Below are positions 44,520-56,059 of a stretch of 64,000 bases of DNA, piece after piece (positions within the stretch are counted from its first letter, which is position 1; every line of letters begins with the position of its first letter). Origin of the DNA: Tipula vernalis (Eukaryota; Arthropoda; Insecta; Diptera; Tipulidae); the NCBI GenBank assembly GCA_958295665.1, contig OY282560.1, positions 40,673,044 through 40,737,043 of the forward strand, read 5' to 3'. Below the pieces are notes generated by a model. The model was not told the DNA's origin, made no database searches, and saw nothing but the letters and a program-made list of their open reading frames with translations. The position numbers were made by a program, and so were the translations under genes.

Positions 44520-45946
44520 AATGAGATGAGAATGAGATGAGAATGAGATGAGAATGAGATGAGAATGAGATGAGAATGAGATGAGAATGAGATGAGAATG
44601 AGATGAGAATGAGATGAGAATGAGATGAGAATGAGATGAGAATGAGATGAGAATGAGATGAGAATGAGATGAGAATGAGATGAGAATGAGATGAGAATGA
44701 GATGAGAATGAGATGAGAATGAGATGAGAATGAGATGAGAATGAGATGAGAATGAGATGAGAATGAGATGAGAATGAGATGAGAATGAGATGAGAATGAG
44801 ATGAGAATGAGATGAGAATGAGATGAGAATGAGATGAGAATGAGATGAGAATGAGATGAGAATGAGATGAGAATGAGATGAGAATGAGATGAGAATGAGA
44901 TGAGAATGAGATGAGAATGAGATGAGAATGAGATGAGAATGAGATGAGAATGAGATGAGAATGAGATGAGAATGAGATGAGAATGAGATGAGAATGAGAT
45001 GAGAATGAGATGAGAATGAGATGAGAATGAGATGAGAATGAGATGAGAATGAGATGAGAATGAGATGAGAATGAGATGAGAATGAGATGAGAATGAGATG
45101 AGAATGAGATGAGAATGAGATGAGAATGAGATGAGAATGAGATGAGAATGAGATGAGAATGAGATGAGAATGAGATGAGAATGAGATGAGAATGAGATGA
45201 GAATGAGATGAGAATGAGATGAGAATGAGATGAGAATGAGATGAGAATGAGATGAGAATGAGATGAGAATGAGATGAGAATGAGATGAGAATGAGATGAG
45301 AATGAGATGAGAATGAGATGAGAATGAGATGAGAATGAGATGAGAATGAGATGAGAATGAGATGAGAATGAGATGAGAATGAGATGAGAATGAGATGAGA
45401 ATGAGATGAGAATGAGATGAGAATGAGATGAGAATGAGATGAGAATGAGATGAGAATGAGATGAGAATGAGATGAGAATGAGATGAGAATGAGATGAGAA
45501 TGAGATGAGAATGAGATGAGAATGAGATGAGAATGAGATGAGAATGAGATGAGAATGAGATGAGAATGAGATGAGAATGAGATGAGAATGAGATGAGAAT
45601 GAGATGAGAATGAGATGAGAATGAGATGAGAATGAGATGAGAATGAGATGAGAATGAGATGAGAATGAGATGAGAATGAGATGAGAATGAGATGAGAATG
45701 AGATGAGAATGAGATGAGAATGAGATGAGAATGAGATGAGAATGAGATGAGAATGAGATGAGAATGAGATGAGAATGAGATGAGAATGAGATGAGAATGA
45801 GATGAGAATGAGATGAGAATGAGATGAGAATGAGATGAGAATGAGATGAGAATGAGATGAGAATGAGATGAGAATGAGATGAGAATGAGATGAGAATGAG
45901 ATGAGAATGAGATGAGAATGAGATGAGAATGAGATGAGAATGAGAT
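44520..45946. repeat. Perfect-phase 11-bp minisatellite (AATGAGATGAG)n
   Basis: About 130 head-to-tail copies of the 11-mer AATGAGATGAG over 1427 bp. Every 60-base line begins at the expected offset (60 mod 11), so no insertion or deletion breaks the phase, and I saw no substitution. The flanks contain the related string ATGAGATTAG on both sides (44504 and 45949), a likely seed. On the plus strand each frame stops quickly; on the minus strand no stop occurs in any frame. There is no ATG on the minus strand, so it is not called coding. Confidence 0.97.
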
Positions 45947-48138
45947 ATGAGATTAGGTTGATATGAGAAATATAAGGTTTACCCAGAAAATAATTTTCCT
46001 ACCATATGCAATATGCATTCATAAACCGAAAAAACAATTGAATAGATAACAATTAAATTGGTAGAAGAAAGCTCCCTTTGAGGTGTTTACTCTTTCGTTA
46101 TTTTGTTTGTTACTTGAAAAATTTTGTTCAATGTTATAGATAAAGAATTGGCCAGCAGGGAAATCGCACTGAATTTTTTATCGAAGGAATTCCATTTCTT
46201 TGATTAAACTACCTGGGCAACCACTAAAAACAAATTGGCCATAATATCCAGCAATAAAAGATTATAAGACGTAGGTAGTATATACAAAAATAAAAATAAT
46301 CCCTTATTTCACATGGACAAATATTTCAGCATTCCTCGTTAACCATTCTTCTTCTAAAAGTCTTAAGAAGTATATAAATGTATTTCAAAAAATATGTTAC
46401 GCAACGCTTATGTATCTTTAAGGTTTTTACTCGTTTCAGTGTCGAAAATAAATCGTAATGTAAAAAAAAACCAAACTCATAAACTGTAAAAAAATCATAA
46501 TTTTGTGGATAAAGCCGGCACCACCATATAACCAACCGGCAGTAATATTCGAAAATGGTTTTTATTTTTATTTCCTATTTTGTGGACTTATGTATGTGCG
46601 GTATAAAGATTGGTTTGATGGTTGTTTTATGCTGCTTAACCACAAATGATGGGAAAACTATATGCTGTGTGATGATGATGATGATGATGATGGTGATGAG
46701 TAATATTGTTATAAATGTAAATCAAATTTCTTTTTTTGGTTTTGTTTGGAACCAAATTATGTTGTGCGTGTATTATTGTTTATTGCCAATATACAATTGA
46801 GAATACGTTGTTTTATTTCCTGTTCATCTGCTGCTATGGGTGTGTAGCTACGGGGTAGCTATATGGGTTTTTAACTACGACTTAAATTTCACTTAACTCG
46901 TTTTTTCGCTGGCAGTAGTGAACTATGTATATCCGATGTTTCAAACGAGCCAACTAAAAAATGTATCCCATCATAAAATTTAAATATAAAAATGAATAAG
47001 TTAATTAAAATTAATTAAACAAATTTTTTTTTATCTATTTTATATCTGCGATGGTGATTTTGTGTTGTTTAATTCAATTTTCCGAAATATCACAAAACAA
47101 AAAAAAAAATATGACATGTGAACACGGTAAAAATATTATAAAAAAAGCTTGTATCTATCAATCAAATAATGACATATTTGGGTGATGGGTCCTATATATG
47201 TGCGACCCTTTTTTTTTTTTTAATTTTATCGAAATCTGAGGGTGTCTCCTCATCGCAGCAAAAATTTTTATTTTAATTGATATAAATTAAAATACTTTTG
47301 GGACGATTTGTATATGTAGTGTATTGAGGTGATTTTCGGGCGGTTTGGTACAGCTTTGTTTATTAAATCAACAGAAGGGAACATAAACACCAGCAAGGAT
47401 AATTTAAACATAAAAATTGCTTAAATGGGTTATAAAATGTGTTCGGTTTAATACAGAAACAGTGGATTTAGAATGTGTTATGTTTGATCATTTCATAAAC
47501 TCAGACCACCCTCCAGGAAGTATAAAATTTTATGACGATGTACCGGCGATTTTATGTGATTTTGTTAAGCATCGTAAAAAATAAGTTTTGGCAATTTATT
47601 TTTTGTGCTTTATGTCTCAATATTACCGTTTTATTATTATTTATACCTTTTAGATACGTAATTAATAAAATTAAATTGTATTTTAGCGGGTCAATAATAT
47701 AACGACACGTTTTTCGGTGGCCATAGTTAAAAATCTAATAAAATTTTTTATTAGGTCAATTAGGTTTCATAAAAATTTTATCAATAGCAATAAATATTTT
47801 AGGTGCGGAGTAGGGTTAGTAGTTTTGGTAGTCCCTTGATAAGGCAGTTGTTAAATCGTCTAAAGGGTTCAACACTTCTGAATCTACCGAAATGAGCATA
47901 GTTTCGTTAGGTCTAACAAGCAGGGCAAACCATTTCTAAGCGTGTTTACATAGAAATTAGATGAGAAATTTTTTCGTTCGATTATTCTATGGGATGTACG
48001 ATCAACAGATAAATCCAGAAATGAAAAACCATAACAGCTGCCGTTCGTGCGGGGTTGTGTAAAGAGACTTACTTACTCGAACTTATAAGGCGAATTATGG
48101 GAATGGGCAAAATATAAAATTATGGGAGATTACGATTA
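45947..48138. other. No recognised gene; (GAT)n and a small open frame
   Basis: A (GAT)n microsatellite lies at 46671-46699. A 55-codon plus-strand frame at 47417-47584 is annotated separately. Open frames at 46326-46535 and 46555-46800 are hydrophobic and low in complexity and are not supported. Confidence 0.4.
47417..47584 (+). other. Small open frame or possible exon, unassigned
   Basis: An open plus-strand stretch without an initial ATG (the first in-frame Met is about residue 22) reads as a plausible globular peptide with MFDHFINSDHPPGSIKFYDD and ends VKHRKK before TAA. An AG at about 47371, after ATCAA, could be a splice acceptor further upstream, but the frame is closed there. I recognise no family. 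It is listed because its composition differs from the surrounding low-complexity DNA. Confidence 0.2.
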
Positions 48139-50686
48139 TCTCTAATCATGTAGGTAACTGCAGCAGGGAAACTTTCGAATTTTCAAATGAAACTTCTCAC
48201 ATCGATAGAGCCGAATTTGTGCGAATTAGTGCTCAGAGGAAAAAATTAATGCTAGTCCAGGAACCGAGAAAACAGCAAGCAAAAATTCAAGATTTCGCCT
48301 GAAAGACGATAAATAAATTCTAAAACTGAACCCGAGCTACAGCAAAAACCGGTAAACATCAGTAAAGAACAGTAATATTTTCATAAGGTAGATTAATTGA
48401 GGAAATTTGTGCTTGGCCTAGAAAAACTAAATTTTAATATTTTCATTCATAAAATAAAGAAAATCGATATTACCCTAAATGATACTATATTGAAAAGAAA
48501 AGTATTTAGTTGTTCAATAATATTTTAATTGAACAATTTTAAATAAGTAGATAATAAAAAATATCCAAAAAAAATGTTTAGAAATTATTGAAAAATTCCC
48601 TTTCTATCATATAATCGATTCAACATATTCATAGACAAATAAGAAATAGGCTGAATTTCTAATCCAGATTTGGCTCAGTTCCATTGAACATTATGAACGG
48701 TTGATTGAACGAATATCTGACACCAAATGTTCTACAAACCAATGAACTTAGCAGTTCTAATGATATAATCCGATCGGGTTTTATCATAACCATCCGAAAA
48801 ATAATGTGGCTGAATTTGTGCTAATCCAGATTTGGCCCAATTATATTGAACATGAAGAACGAATTTCTGACACAAAATGTTTTATTAACAATGTTCGTTA
48901 TTTTATAATATTGTATTTCACTGAAATTTTGCTTGTAGTTTTTAGGCAATTCTTTTGCCTTAATGGCCATACTTTTAATGATTCATAATTATTAAAGAAT
49001 AATGTATTTATGCCAATCCTGAGTCAAGTTGAACTCTTAAAATGGGACGCTAACTTATAAATTTAATACAAATTTTGGTCCCATAGTTTTTTCCTTAGTT
49101 TCAAAATCCCCGTTATATTTTACAAAAATGGATATAGAGAAACCAAATTGATGTGGATTATTCACTTTTTATGTTTTTTACGTTAATTCAAAATAAGATT
49201 AGAGTGAAATTGTGCATACCCGTGGTTCATGTATTTAATTAGTAAGCATTTTTAGTTGTTGTAAAATTTATGTAAATTTGGGATTCACTATCCTACTAAA
49301 TTGCACGTACAAAGTTTTAGTGTTTTTCGCGATTACGTTTTGTGTTAAATTGATTGATAAGTGATTTAATCAAAATAATTGTGTTAATATAATCTGAATT
49401 ATGTTAGTTTAATTTCAAAGGTCTGTATTTAAAATTTTCAAAATTATGCCTGGGCGAAAATCAAAAGTCGGAGTAAGCATTCAACTAGAATGTTTTCATA
49501 AGCATAAGGCAAATCTGATTGAATTAGGGGTACTAAAGACACCATCAACTGAACAGGCTTATATATTGATAAGTGAAGAACTTGGGATGTTGCCACAGGC
49601 TTGTTATCTGTCAATAAAAAACAATATTGAAGATATATTTTCGAAAAGCGAATTGTATACATTTGGGTATCATAAATCATCATCTGAAGATTCGATATCG
49701 TCAATTGCCACATCTGATACAAATTTTTCAATATCGGACGGAGAGCCCAAAAATTTTAAATTATCGTTGCAGGATAAGCTGAAATAGAACACTATTCAAA
49801 ATGAAACCTCTTATTAGAAAACCTTTTAGAACATTTTGTGTCAGAAATTCGTTCAATCAACCATTCTTCATGTTCAATGCAATTGGGCCAAATCTGGATT
49901 AGCACAAATTCAGCCACGTTCGTTGGTTTGTAAAACAATTTGTGTCAGAAATTCGTTCAATCAACCATTCTTCATGTTCAATGGAATTGGACCAAATCTG
50001 GATAAGCACAAATTCAGCCACATTATTTTTCGGATTGTTATGATAATTCCTGATCGGAGTATATCATTAGAACTGCTAAGTTCATTGGTTTGTAGAACAT
50101 TTTGTGTCAGATATTCGTTCAATCAACCGTTCGTAATGTTCAATTGAACTGGGCCAAACCTGGATTAGAAATTCAGCCTATTTCTTATTTGTCTATGAAT
50201 ATGTTGAATCGATTATATGATAGAAAGTTAATTTTTCAATAATTTCTAAAAAATTTTTTGGATATTTTTTATTAGCTATTTATTTAATATTGTTCAATTA
50301 AAATATTATTGAACAACTAAATACTTTTCTTTTCAATATAGTATCATTTAGGGTAATTTCGATTTTCGTTATTTTATGAATGAAAATATTAAAATTTAGT
50401 TTTTCTAGGCCAAGCACAAATTTCCTCAATTAATCTACCTTTTGGAAATATTACTGTTTTTTACTGATGTTTACCGGTTTTTGCTGTAACTCGGGTTTAG
50501 TTTTAGAATTTGTTATCGTCTTTCAGGCGAAATCTTGAATTTTTGTTTGCTGTTTTCTCGGTTCCTGGACTAGCACTAATTTTTTCCTATGAGCACTAAT
50601 TAGCACAAATTCGGCTCTATCGATGTGGGAAGTTTCATTTCCAAATTCGAAAGTTTCCCTGCTGCAGTTACCTACATTCTCTAATC
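48139..50686. mobile_element. Foldback element FB-B with 9-bp target duplication and central ORF
   Basis: TCTCTAATC flanks the element at 48139-48147 and 50678-50686. The 2530-bp element (48148-50677) starts ATGTAGGTAACTGCAGCAGG and ends with its inverse. The left arm is about 48148-48881, the right arm about 49830-50677. The arms contain tandem copies of a ~100-bp unit centred on TTTGTGTCAGAAATTCGTTC (right-arm orientation): two in the left arm (about 48653-48752 and 48808-48881) and three in the right arm (about 49830, 49934, 50097), so the right arm is longer by one unit. The 950-bp centre holds a 113-codon ORF. This is the architecture of FB-type foldbacks; Drosophila FB-NOF elements likewise carry genes between foldback arms. 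Confidence 0.92.
49446..49787 (+). CDS. Uncharacterised 113-aa protein in the centre of FB-B
   Basis: The ATG at 49446 follows an AT-rich leader and the frame closes at TAG. The N-terminus is short and basic (MPGRKSKVGVS). A middle part, about residues 14-66, with LIELGVLKTPSTEQAYILIS and LSIKNNIEDIF, looks helical and could be a small DNA-binding module. The tail, about residues 75-113, is acidic and Ser-rich (SSSEDSISSIATSD) and ends LSLQDKLK. I recognise no family. It is the only sizeable ORF between the arms. A first exon of a larger transposase gene is possible, but I found no continuation before the right arm at 49830. Function by position only: an element-encoded accessory protein or a truncated transposase. 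Confidence 0.5.
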   Translation: MPGRKSKVGVSIQLECFHKHKANLIELGVLKTPSTEQAYILISEELGMLPQACYLSIKNNIEDIFSKSELYTFGYHKSSSEDSISSIATSDTNFSISDGEPKNFKLSLQDKLK

Positions 50687-51930
50687 GGCTGCATCAAGCT
50701 TGAGTTAAACTACAACAAAAACTATGAAAATATAGTTCGGCTTTAATACAAAAGATCTGAGTTGTATGAATGAAGCACAAACACATGTGGATACATGATA
50801 AACACCCAAAATGTAATCTTAATTTTCCTTTTTCAGGCACGTGGTGGAAAAAGAAACACTTTAATTTGATTTACATTTTAAACCCACTTGAGATGCTGTA
50901 CAACGCACAACAGCGACACAAAAAATTACAGAAATAACAAAAACCAAATTCTAAAGATGACCGGAAGAAAAATGGTTGTACAACACAAAAATCACAACCT
51001 GTATGTATCCAAATCTATTTTATTGTTTGTTGTTCGTCTGAGTAGGGCAAGGGATACATGAAATAGTCATCCACTATGATTAACTTTTAATCAATAATAT
51101 ATTTAATAAGACAAGGCAATAGTGATGGTGAAGGGTGGATGATCCAACATATAGCCGTAAATTATTTTGATATGTTGGGACTTATGGTAATTTTACCTGT
51201 TTTATTGGCAAATAGAACCAATTTTAATTCTGTCTGCATACGGTTTAGTGAATTAATTTAGGTTTTATTGTGTTTTAAATGTAACAAATTAATGGCGTGG
51301 ATTTAATAATGGTGGGTACAACGATAATTTGTTTAAATGAAAGTAAACGTTTCGTTTTTAATTTTTAAAAATTCGCTAATATCTTAACCTTAATATTGCA
51401 ACGTTATTGTGGTGAAAGTTAATGGGCGATGGAAAAAAGTTCATCGAAGAACAAAGCTCTTATTGATCATGTTCGTGAAATTCTCGCTCGAAGTGGGTTT
51501 TATATTACCAAATCTGTTATAGTGCTTTCGGAATATATGATAAACCTAATCTCCCAGAAATTTCTCAAGTCTAGATCAGACTAGGTAATAACACAAATAT
51601 TTATTGGACTTCTAAACTTCAATCATCTAAAATAGTACAAAAAAAAAAATTTGCTTATGCTGGATCTAAAAGTTAACAGCAAAATAAATCGGATATAGCG
51701 AAAAAAAGAGGGACACGAACCGTGGAATATCGGAGATGGGCAGCAATGCAAGGGTGCATTAATATTCTGTCTTAGGTACATTAATCTCCTTTCAATTTTA
51801 TAGAAAATTCAAATGTTGAGAAAATTACCAAGGTTTTGATCCCAAAACCGGACTTTCACATCTATAATCTGCATTTGTGCTCTGATTTAATTGATTCTTA
51901 CCTTTAATATTTGATTTTGGAACCAGTTAT
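50687..51930. other. Mostly unassigned; contains duplicated segment copy 1
   Basis: It includes the duplicated block (50850-51310). A 51-codon plus-strand frame at 51429-51584 (starts MEKSSSKNKALIDHVREIL) is short and unassigned. From 51797 to 51850 lies a motif (GTTTTGATC..AAAACCGGA) that recurs at 54907-54927 beyond the LINE. Confidence 0.35.
50850..51310 (+). repeat. Duplicated non-coding segment, copy 1
   Basis: Shares ordered blocks with 59660-60345 in the same orientation: AAACACTTTAATTTGATTTA, AACCCACTTGAGATG, ATGAAATAGTCATC, AATCARWRAT, TATGGTAATTTTA and ATTGGCAAA.A. The blocks are spread over 460 bp here and 690 bp in the other copy, with diverged sequence between. No coding frame is seen. 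It could be an ancient segmental duplication or two copies of a non-autonomous element. Confidence 0.6.
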
Positions 51931-52110
51931 GTTTTTTTTTTTATTTTTAAAGAGGCTAGGTCCAGGATCTTGATAAACGCCACAATGTCATGCACATCCA
52001 CAGGGTCGGCGTGAGGCCACTGAATAGAGTTAACATTGAGTGTTTTAATTCTTTTTAGAGCGATCGCACTGCACTCGAACAGCAAGTGTTCGGATATTTC
52101 TCTTCCCAGA

Positions 52111-53355
52111 TTACAGAACCCTCAGTTCTCTGATAGGGTTTTCCACCATTTTGAATAGATGGTAGTTAAAGGGACCATGTCCTGTCAAGTACCATATGAG
52201 GGATTTCAGAGATGATCGATCCATTCCTATTATATCCTGTAAGGGTGTAATCTTGTAATTTAGGAGCTTCTTTGTCTGTCTCATTCCCCGAGATGACCCC
52301 AGAGTGAAGCAGAACATCTCTGCTCCCAGAAGAGGACTCTCCTCGCTACATGGCCTTTGGAATAGGCAACGCTAGGCTCGGGGCCGTAGAAGATGCCACC
52401 TGCACCCTCTTTTGCACAGGTGTCTGCGGCCTCATTTCCTGGTATATTACAGTGGCCGGGGGACCACAAGAGGGTAACCTTGTTTCCCTACCCAGCCTTC
52501 TAAGGTTGCTGTAGCAGCTTCATGTCAGCTTAGAACTACTGGAGCTGCCAGGGCTAATAAAATAACCTGGCTATCCGAGATTATGTAGATCTCCATTCTT
52601 ATATACTTCTTTTTGAGGCACTGAAGCACGCTAGTCTCGATGGCCACGGTTTCTGCCTGGAAAACCGTAGGGGTCTTTCCGAACGGTATACAGAGCCTGA
52701 AACCAGGCCCCATAACCCCCGCACCCGTGCCCTCGATTGTTATTGACCGGTCGGCATACTACACCGACGCGTGCTGTGGTAAGGAGGAAATGATGTTCCC
52801 CACAATGTCCCTTTCGGGTATCCGGATCGTGAAGTTTCTCCGGCAGTCAGTAGTCTTTACCATCATATCTGATAGCTGGGCAATATCATCTGCAAATGTT
52901 AAGTTTATCCAGGATGCTATTGTGCCCCGAACTAGTCATTCTAACCTGACTTGTTACCTTCAGTTTTATGGCTCTCAAACCTGCCACACTTATGACATGT
53001 ATGTGGAGTGGTGAGAGTCCCAGCAGTCTTTCAAGGGCAGCAGTAGGGCAGGTCCTAATTGCTCCTTTTCAACATATTAATCTTTGAATTTTGTCGAAAG
53101 CTGAACGAGCATTTATTTGCTCTGTCTTTGCCCACCATATAAACGCCGCATAAGATATCATTGGTCTTCGGATGGTTTGGTAAAGCCAGATTATCATTGG
53201 TGGGTTTAGGCCCCATTAATTCTTCCATTGTTGGTCTACGGCTCTTGGATAAGCGCCATGTCCCAGTTGTTTGTGTTGAAGAGGCGACTCAGCATAGATG
53301 TGGCGGCCTTGGATCTATGTAGGTTGATTTGAACGCATCTTACAGACGCGTGCAT
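52111..53355 (-). pseudogene. LINE ORF2 3' part: RT thumb and RNase H
   Basis: Read downward: a thumb-like stretch with NDILCGVYMVGKDRANK and GAIRTCPTAALERLLGLSPL (about 53020-53060). Then RNase H: FQAETVAIETSVLQCL with a catalytic-type E and IIYIISDSQ-like ISDSQVILLAL (52540-52680), then WSPGHCNIPGNEAADTCAKE (about 52400-52470). A trailing GHGPFNYHLFKMV segment extends to 52111. The N-terminal endonuclease and RT palm are deleted; stops and shifts between the pieces. Confidence 0.72.
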
Positions 53356-53361
53356 AGATCT

Positions 53362-54746
53362 TTATGTTTTCGGGCCCTTCAATGAGCCGCCCTGTGTGCT
53401 GCTAGTACCGGCATGCGGGTTGGTGGAACTCTGTGAGTTCAACCCATGTTTTTTATCAGGCTTGTTCCCCTTTCCAGGTCTGCGTCCTCCACGTGCAGTG
53501 CCTGAGGTTCCTGGTTTGTTTGGGTCACTTTTGCTCCCGAGGTCTTTCTGGCTGGGGTAACCAGCCGCTTTTTCTCCAAAGCGATTTAGCCCTGCTTTAC
53601 CTGCTGATGGTGCCTGTGTCCTCTCAGCTCTGTTACTCATCTCACCATCCTTTTTGGGGCGCAAGTAAACGGCCCCAAACAGCCAGTTGACTTTATAGTT
53701 GGTGGCCTTTAAAATGTTTGCCATCTTATGCGACACCGACAAGGTTAGTTGGAGGAGATCCTTCTCCCTGTCTTTCCTTGCAAGAATTTTCCACTCCGCG
53801 TTCCTTAAATCCTTATTCTGGACTCCCAAGCGGCGAAGTATCTTCTCGTGTGCCTCGTTTTTGCAACGAGGAATATATACAAAGAATATTTTGGGTGCGG
53901 TAATTCGTCCTCCCCGACTGCTCTCTGGTTGGCGATTTCCCATGGCTTTAGGGTCAGCACAGTAGCAGTAAGCCACTCTGCCGTGTCCTTGTCAGCACAG
54001 TTGATGGTCAACCATCCATTCCTCGTGCGGCATCCGTAAAATTTCGGGCTAATGCCGTCCATTGGTAGTTCCGACACTGCATCCATGATGCTATCTTGTA
54101 CAGCCAGGATCTGGCTGATACCTAGTTTGACTTCTAGGAAGCCTTGGTCGGTTATTTCCAACCTGATGGCCTTCACTGCGTCCTTTTTGGTTAGCTTCAC
54201 CTCGTCCGAGCTGCCACCATCTCCTACCTTCGGACCTGTCATATCTTGTAAGCTACCCTTTCCTTTGATTGGCAAAGGTTGCTCCTTCATCTCCCTTTTT
54301 GCTGGGGTGTTCTTTGGGGTCGTGTCGTCTGACCGGCTCCGTTTATCGGTAGTGATCTTTCGATCTTTTATTTTAATTTGGCGCTGTGCCAGAGCTACCT
54401 CGTGAGGAATGCCCGCCAATTTAAGATGGGCAAGGCGCTTCTTCGCAGCTCTGCTTAGTCTCTTTCTCTTTTTCTTGCTATCTTCGAGTTCCAATTCCCC
54501 GAGGCTGCTTTTAATTTCGGCGGGTGTAGACACTGATGCCGTGTCCGAGAATGATGTCACTTGTGCGCCTTGTACTCGGTCACCGACAATGGTATCGGTG
54601 CTTGAGCGTTCACTGATATCATAAGATAGCGTGGTTTCCATATTAAAGTTCTCAGAGGTAGGTCCTTGTTGGACCTTGTCATCCTCTGAGATTGGTGCCT
54701 TTAGAGAAGCACCTCCCTCATATTTTTTTATTTCTGAAATATCCAT
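53362..54746 (-). pseudogene. LINE ORF1 with DUF4780-like domain (one frameshift)
   Basis: The start is MDISEIKKYEGGASLKAPIS at 54746. A basic KKKRKRLSRAAKKRL patch (about residues 91-105) is nuclear-localisation-like or RNA-binding. The DUF4780-like region spans about residues 190-380: LEITDQGFLEVKLGISQILA, YGCRTRNGWLTINCAD, then after a one-base shift near 53890 YIPRCKNEAHEKILRRLG and LSVSHKMANILKATNYKVNW. The C-terminal 70 residues are Gly/Ser/Lys-rich and end GGSLKGPKT. Apart from that shift it is long and well preserved. This is the RNA-binding first protein of LOA-like LINEs. Confidence 0.75.
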
Positions 54747-54800
54747 GCAGTTTCGGATTTGTTGAGCGGAAATAAATGTCCACCACAGCAGCGCCTCTTA

Positions 54801-54979
54801 CTGTGGTAAGGCTAATTGAAACCGGAGGTAATGGTTGATCCAATAGGCATTGGATCGCTCGATTAGTTCGACTAATTTCATAGGAAACTCAATTGTTGAC
54901 CAATGTTTTGATCAGAAAACCGGAAGTTAAGTAACTCATTCGTTCGAATCGCGGTTTCAAGTTCGCTCACATCTAGCAG
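54801..54979. other. Flank carrying a motif also seen left of the LINE
   Basis: GTTTTGATCAGAAAACCGGA and its preceding bases (54870-54930) resemble 51797-51850 on the other side of the LINE. See findings. Confidence 0.35.
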
Positions 54980-55590
54980 CCTATCAACATATCTCTGATC
55001 TTTTAAATAAACCCATAAAGAAAAAGTCACAGTGGTTTAAATTCAAATAATACTGTGGCAATTGGAAACCTTCATTGAAACAGTCAGGAAAGCGATTCGA
55101 GATGACTCTGATTACCCATGCATCGTTAAATTCATTTTCTACCATTCCTATTAGTCTTGTAATAAAGTGTTCATCAAGCAGATCCAAATAACTTCCTGAA
55201 GTAACATTTCCTTGTACAGCAACCACCACAATACCTTTAACTGATAAAGCACACTAAACAGTTACCTTAACGGAGTTCCTTGGCATTTTTTGTACTCCAA
55301 TATCTTTGGTTTGGTTTGTTCACGTAACCCGAGAGGTATAAGTATGCTGCATCACTAACCAGATATCCCTCGATTCACTTTAGATGTTTCTGATTTTGTA
55401 AGGACAATACTTTAAATTTCGAATGATTTTATGTGTACTTGTGCGAGAAAGTTGATCAATACTGGAAAGTTTTCGAATAGATATCCTTGGATTAACTTCA
55501 ATCAGAGAAAGTATTCGCACCATTATTTGATATGTGAGAGCACCATAAGCAATGTAGCTATTGATAGAGACATCTATGTATGACATCTAT
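54980..55590 (-). pseudogene. Tc1/mariner-superfamily transposase remnant
   Basis: Read downward from 55590: a helix-turn-helix half ALTYQIMVRILSLIEVNPRI, SIRKLSSIDQLSRTSTHKII and KYCPYKI (55390-55540). After a broken middle come SYLDLLDEHFITRLI and a C-terminal LPQYYLNLNHCDFFFMGLFK (54995-55050), which corresponds to the SPDLNPCDFFLWG block of the family. The catalytic residues of the middle part are not visible. Several breaks. Confidence 0.65.
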
Positions 55591-56059
55591 GCCTGACAGA
55601 TCGCACGCAATAATGACTGCTAGTTCATCTTTCACATTAGCAGAGTATAATTTGGAGAAGCCCGGGAAATGTAGCATTCATTGACACTGGAAATTGGATC
55701 ACTTAAATAAATGGTTCAGTTTAAACGCTGCTAATGAGAAATCTCGGAAATTCCTTTATACAAAAACTCCTTTTCAGTGTCGAAGAGCTCGGCAATAGAA
55801 GACAGAAGGAACACAGTTAACGCAAATGATTCGGTTTTGTTTGCGATTACTTCGTCTTTACGTTCATGGAGGGACATGTTTGAGTATCTGTAAACTGTCA
55901 ATTGTTTTGAATATTAAACTTTAAAAAAGCAGCGTTTCATCGCAATTTGTTGGACTCAGATGAAGTACTTAGATGAAACAGTAATTTTTTAAATGCCTTA
56001 CCAAATCAGGTGATTCAAGTTGGATTTCAATTAAGCGGCATCTAATTTAGATCTCCACG

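Larger units (their letters stand above)
51931..54800 (-). mobile_element. LOA/R1-group LINE with internal deletion
   Basis: The minus-strand order is ORF1 (54746-53362), then directly an RT-thumb and RNase H region (about 53350-52111), then a 3' region ending in a poly(A) seen as a T run at 51932-51942. The endonuclease and most of the RT are missing. The element is GC-richer than its surroundings. DUF4780-type ORF1 plus an RNase H in ORF2 places it in the LOA-like group. Confidence 0.75.

Noticed and set aside
44520..45946. Possible CRISPR array
   Set aside because: The 11-bp units abut without spacers and the context is eukaryotic; it is a minisatellite.
46555..46800. 81-codon ORF beginning MVFIFISYFV
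   Set aside because: It is low complexity and includes the (GAT)n tract translated as a Met run; not a credible gene.
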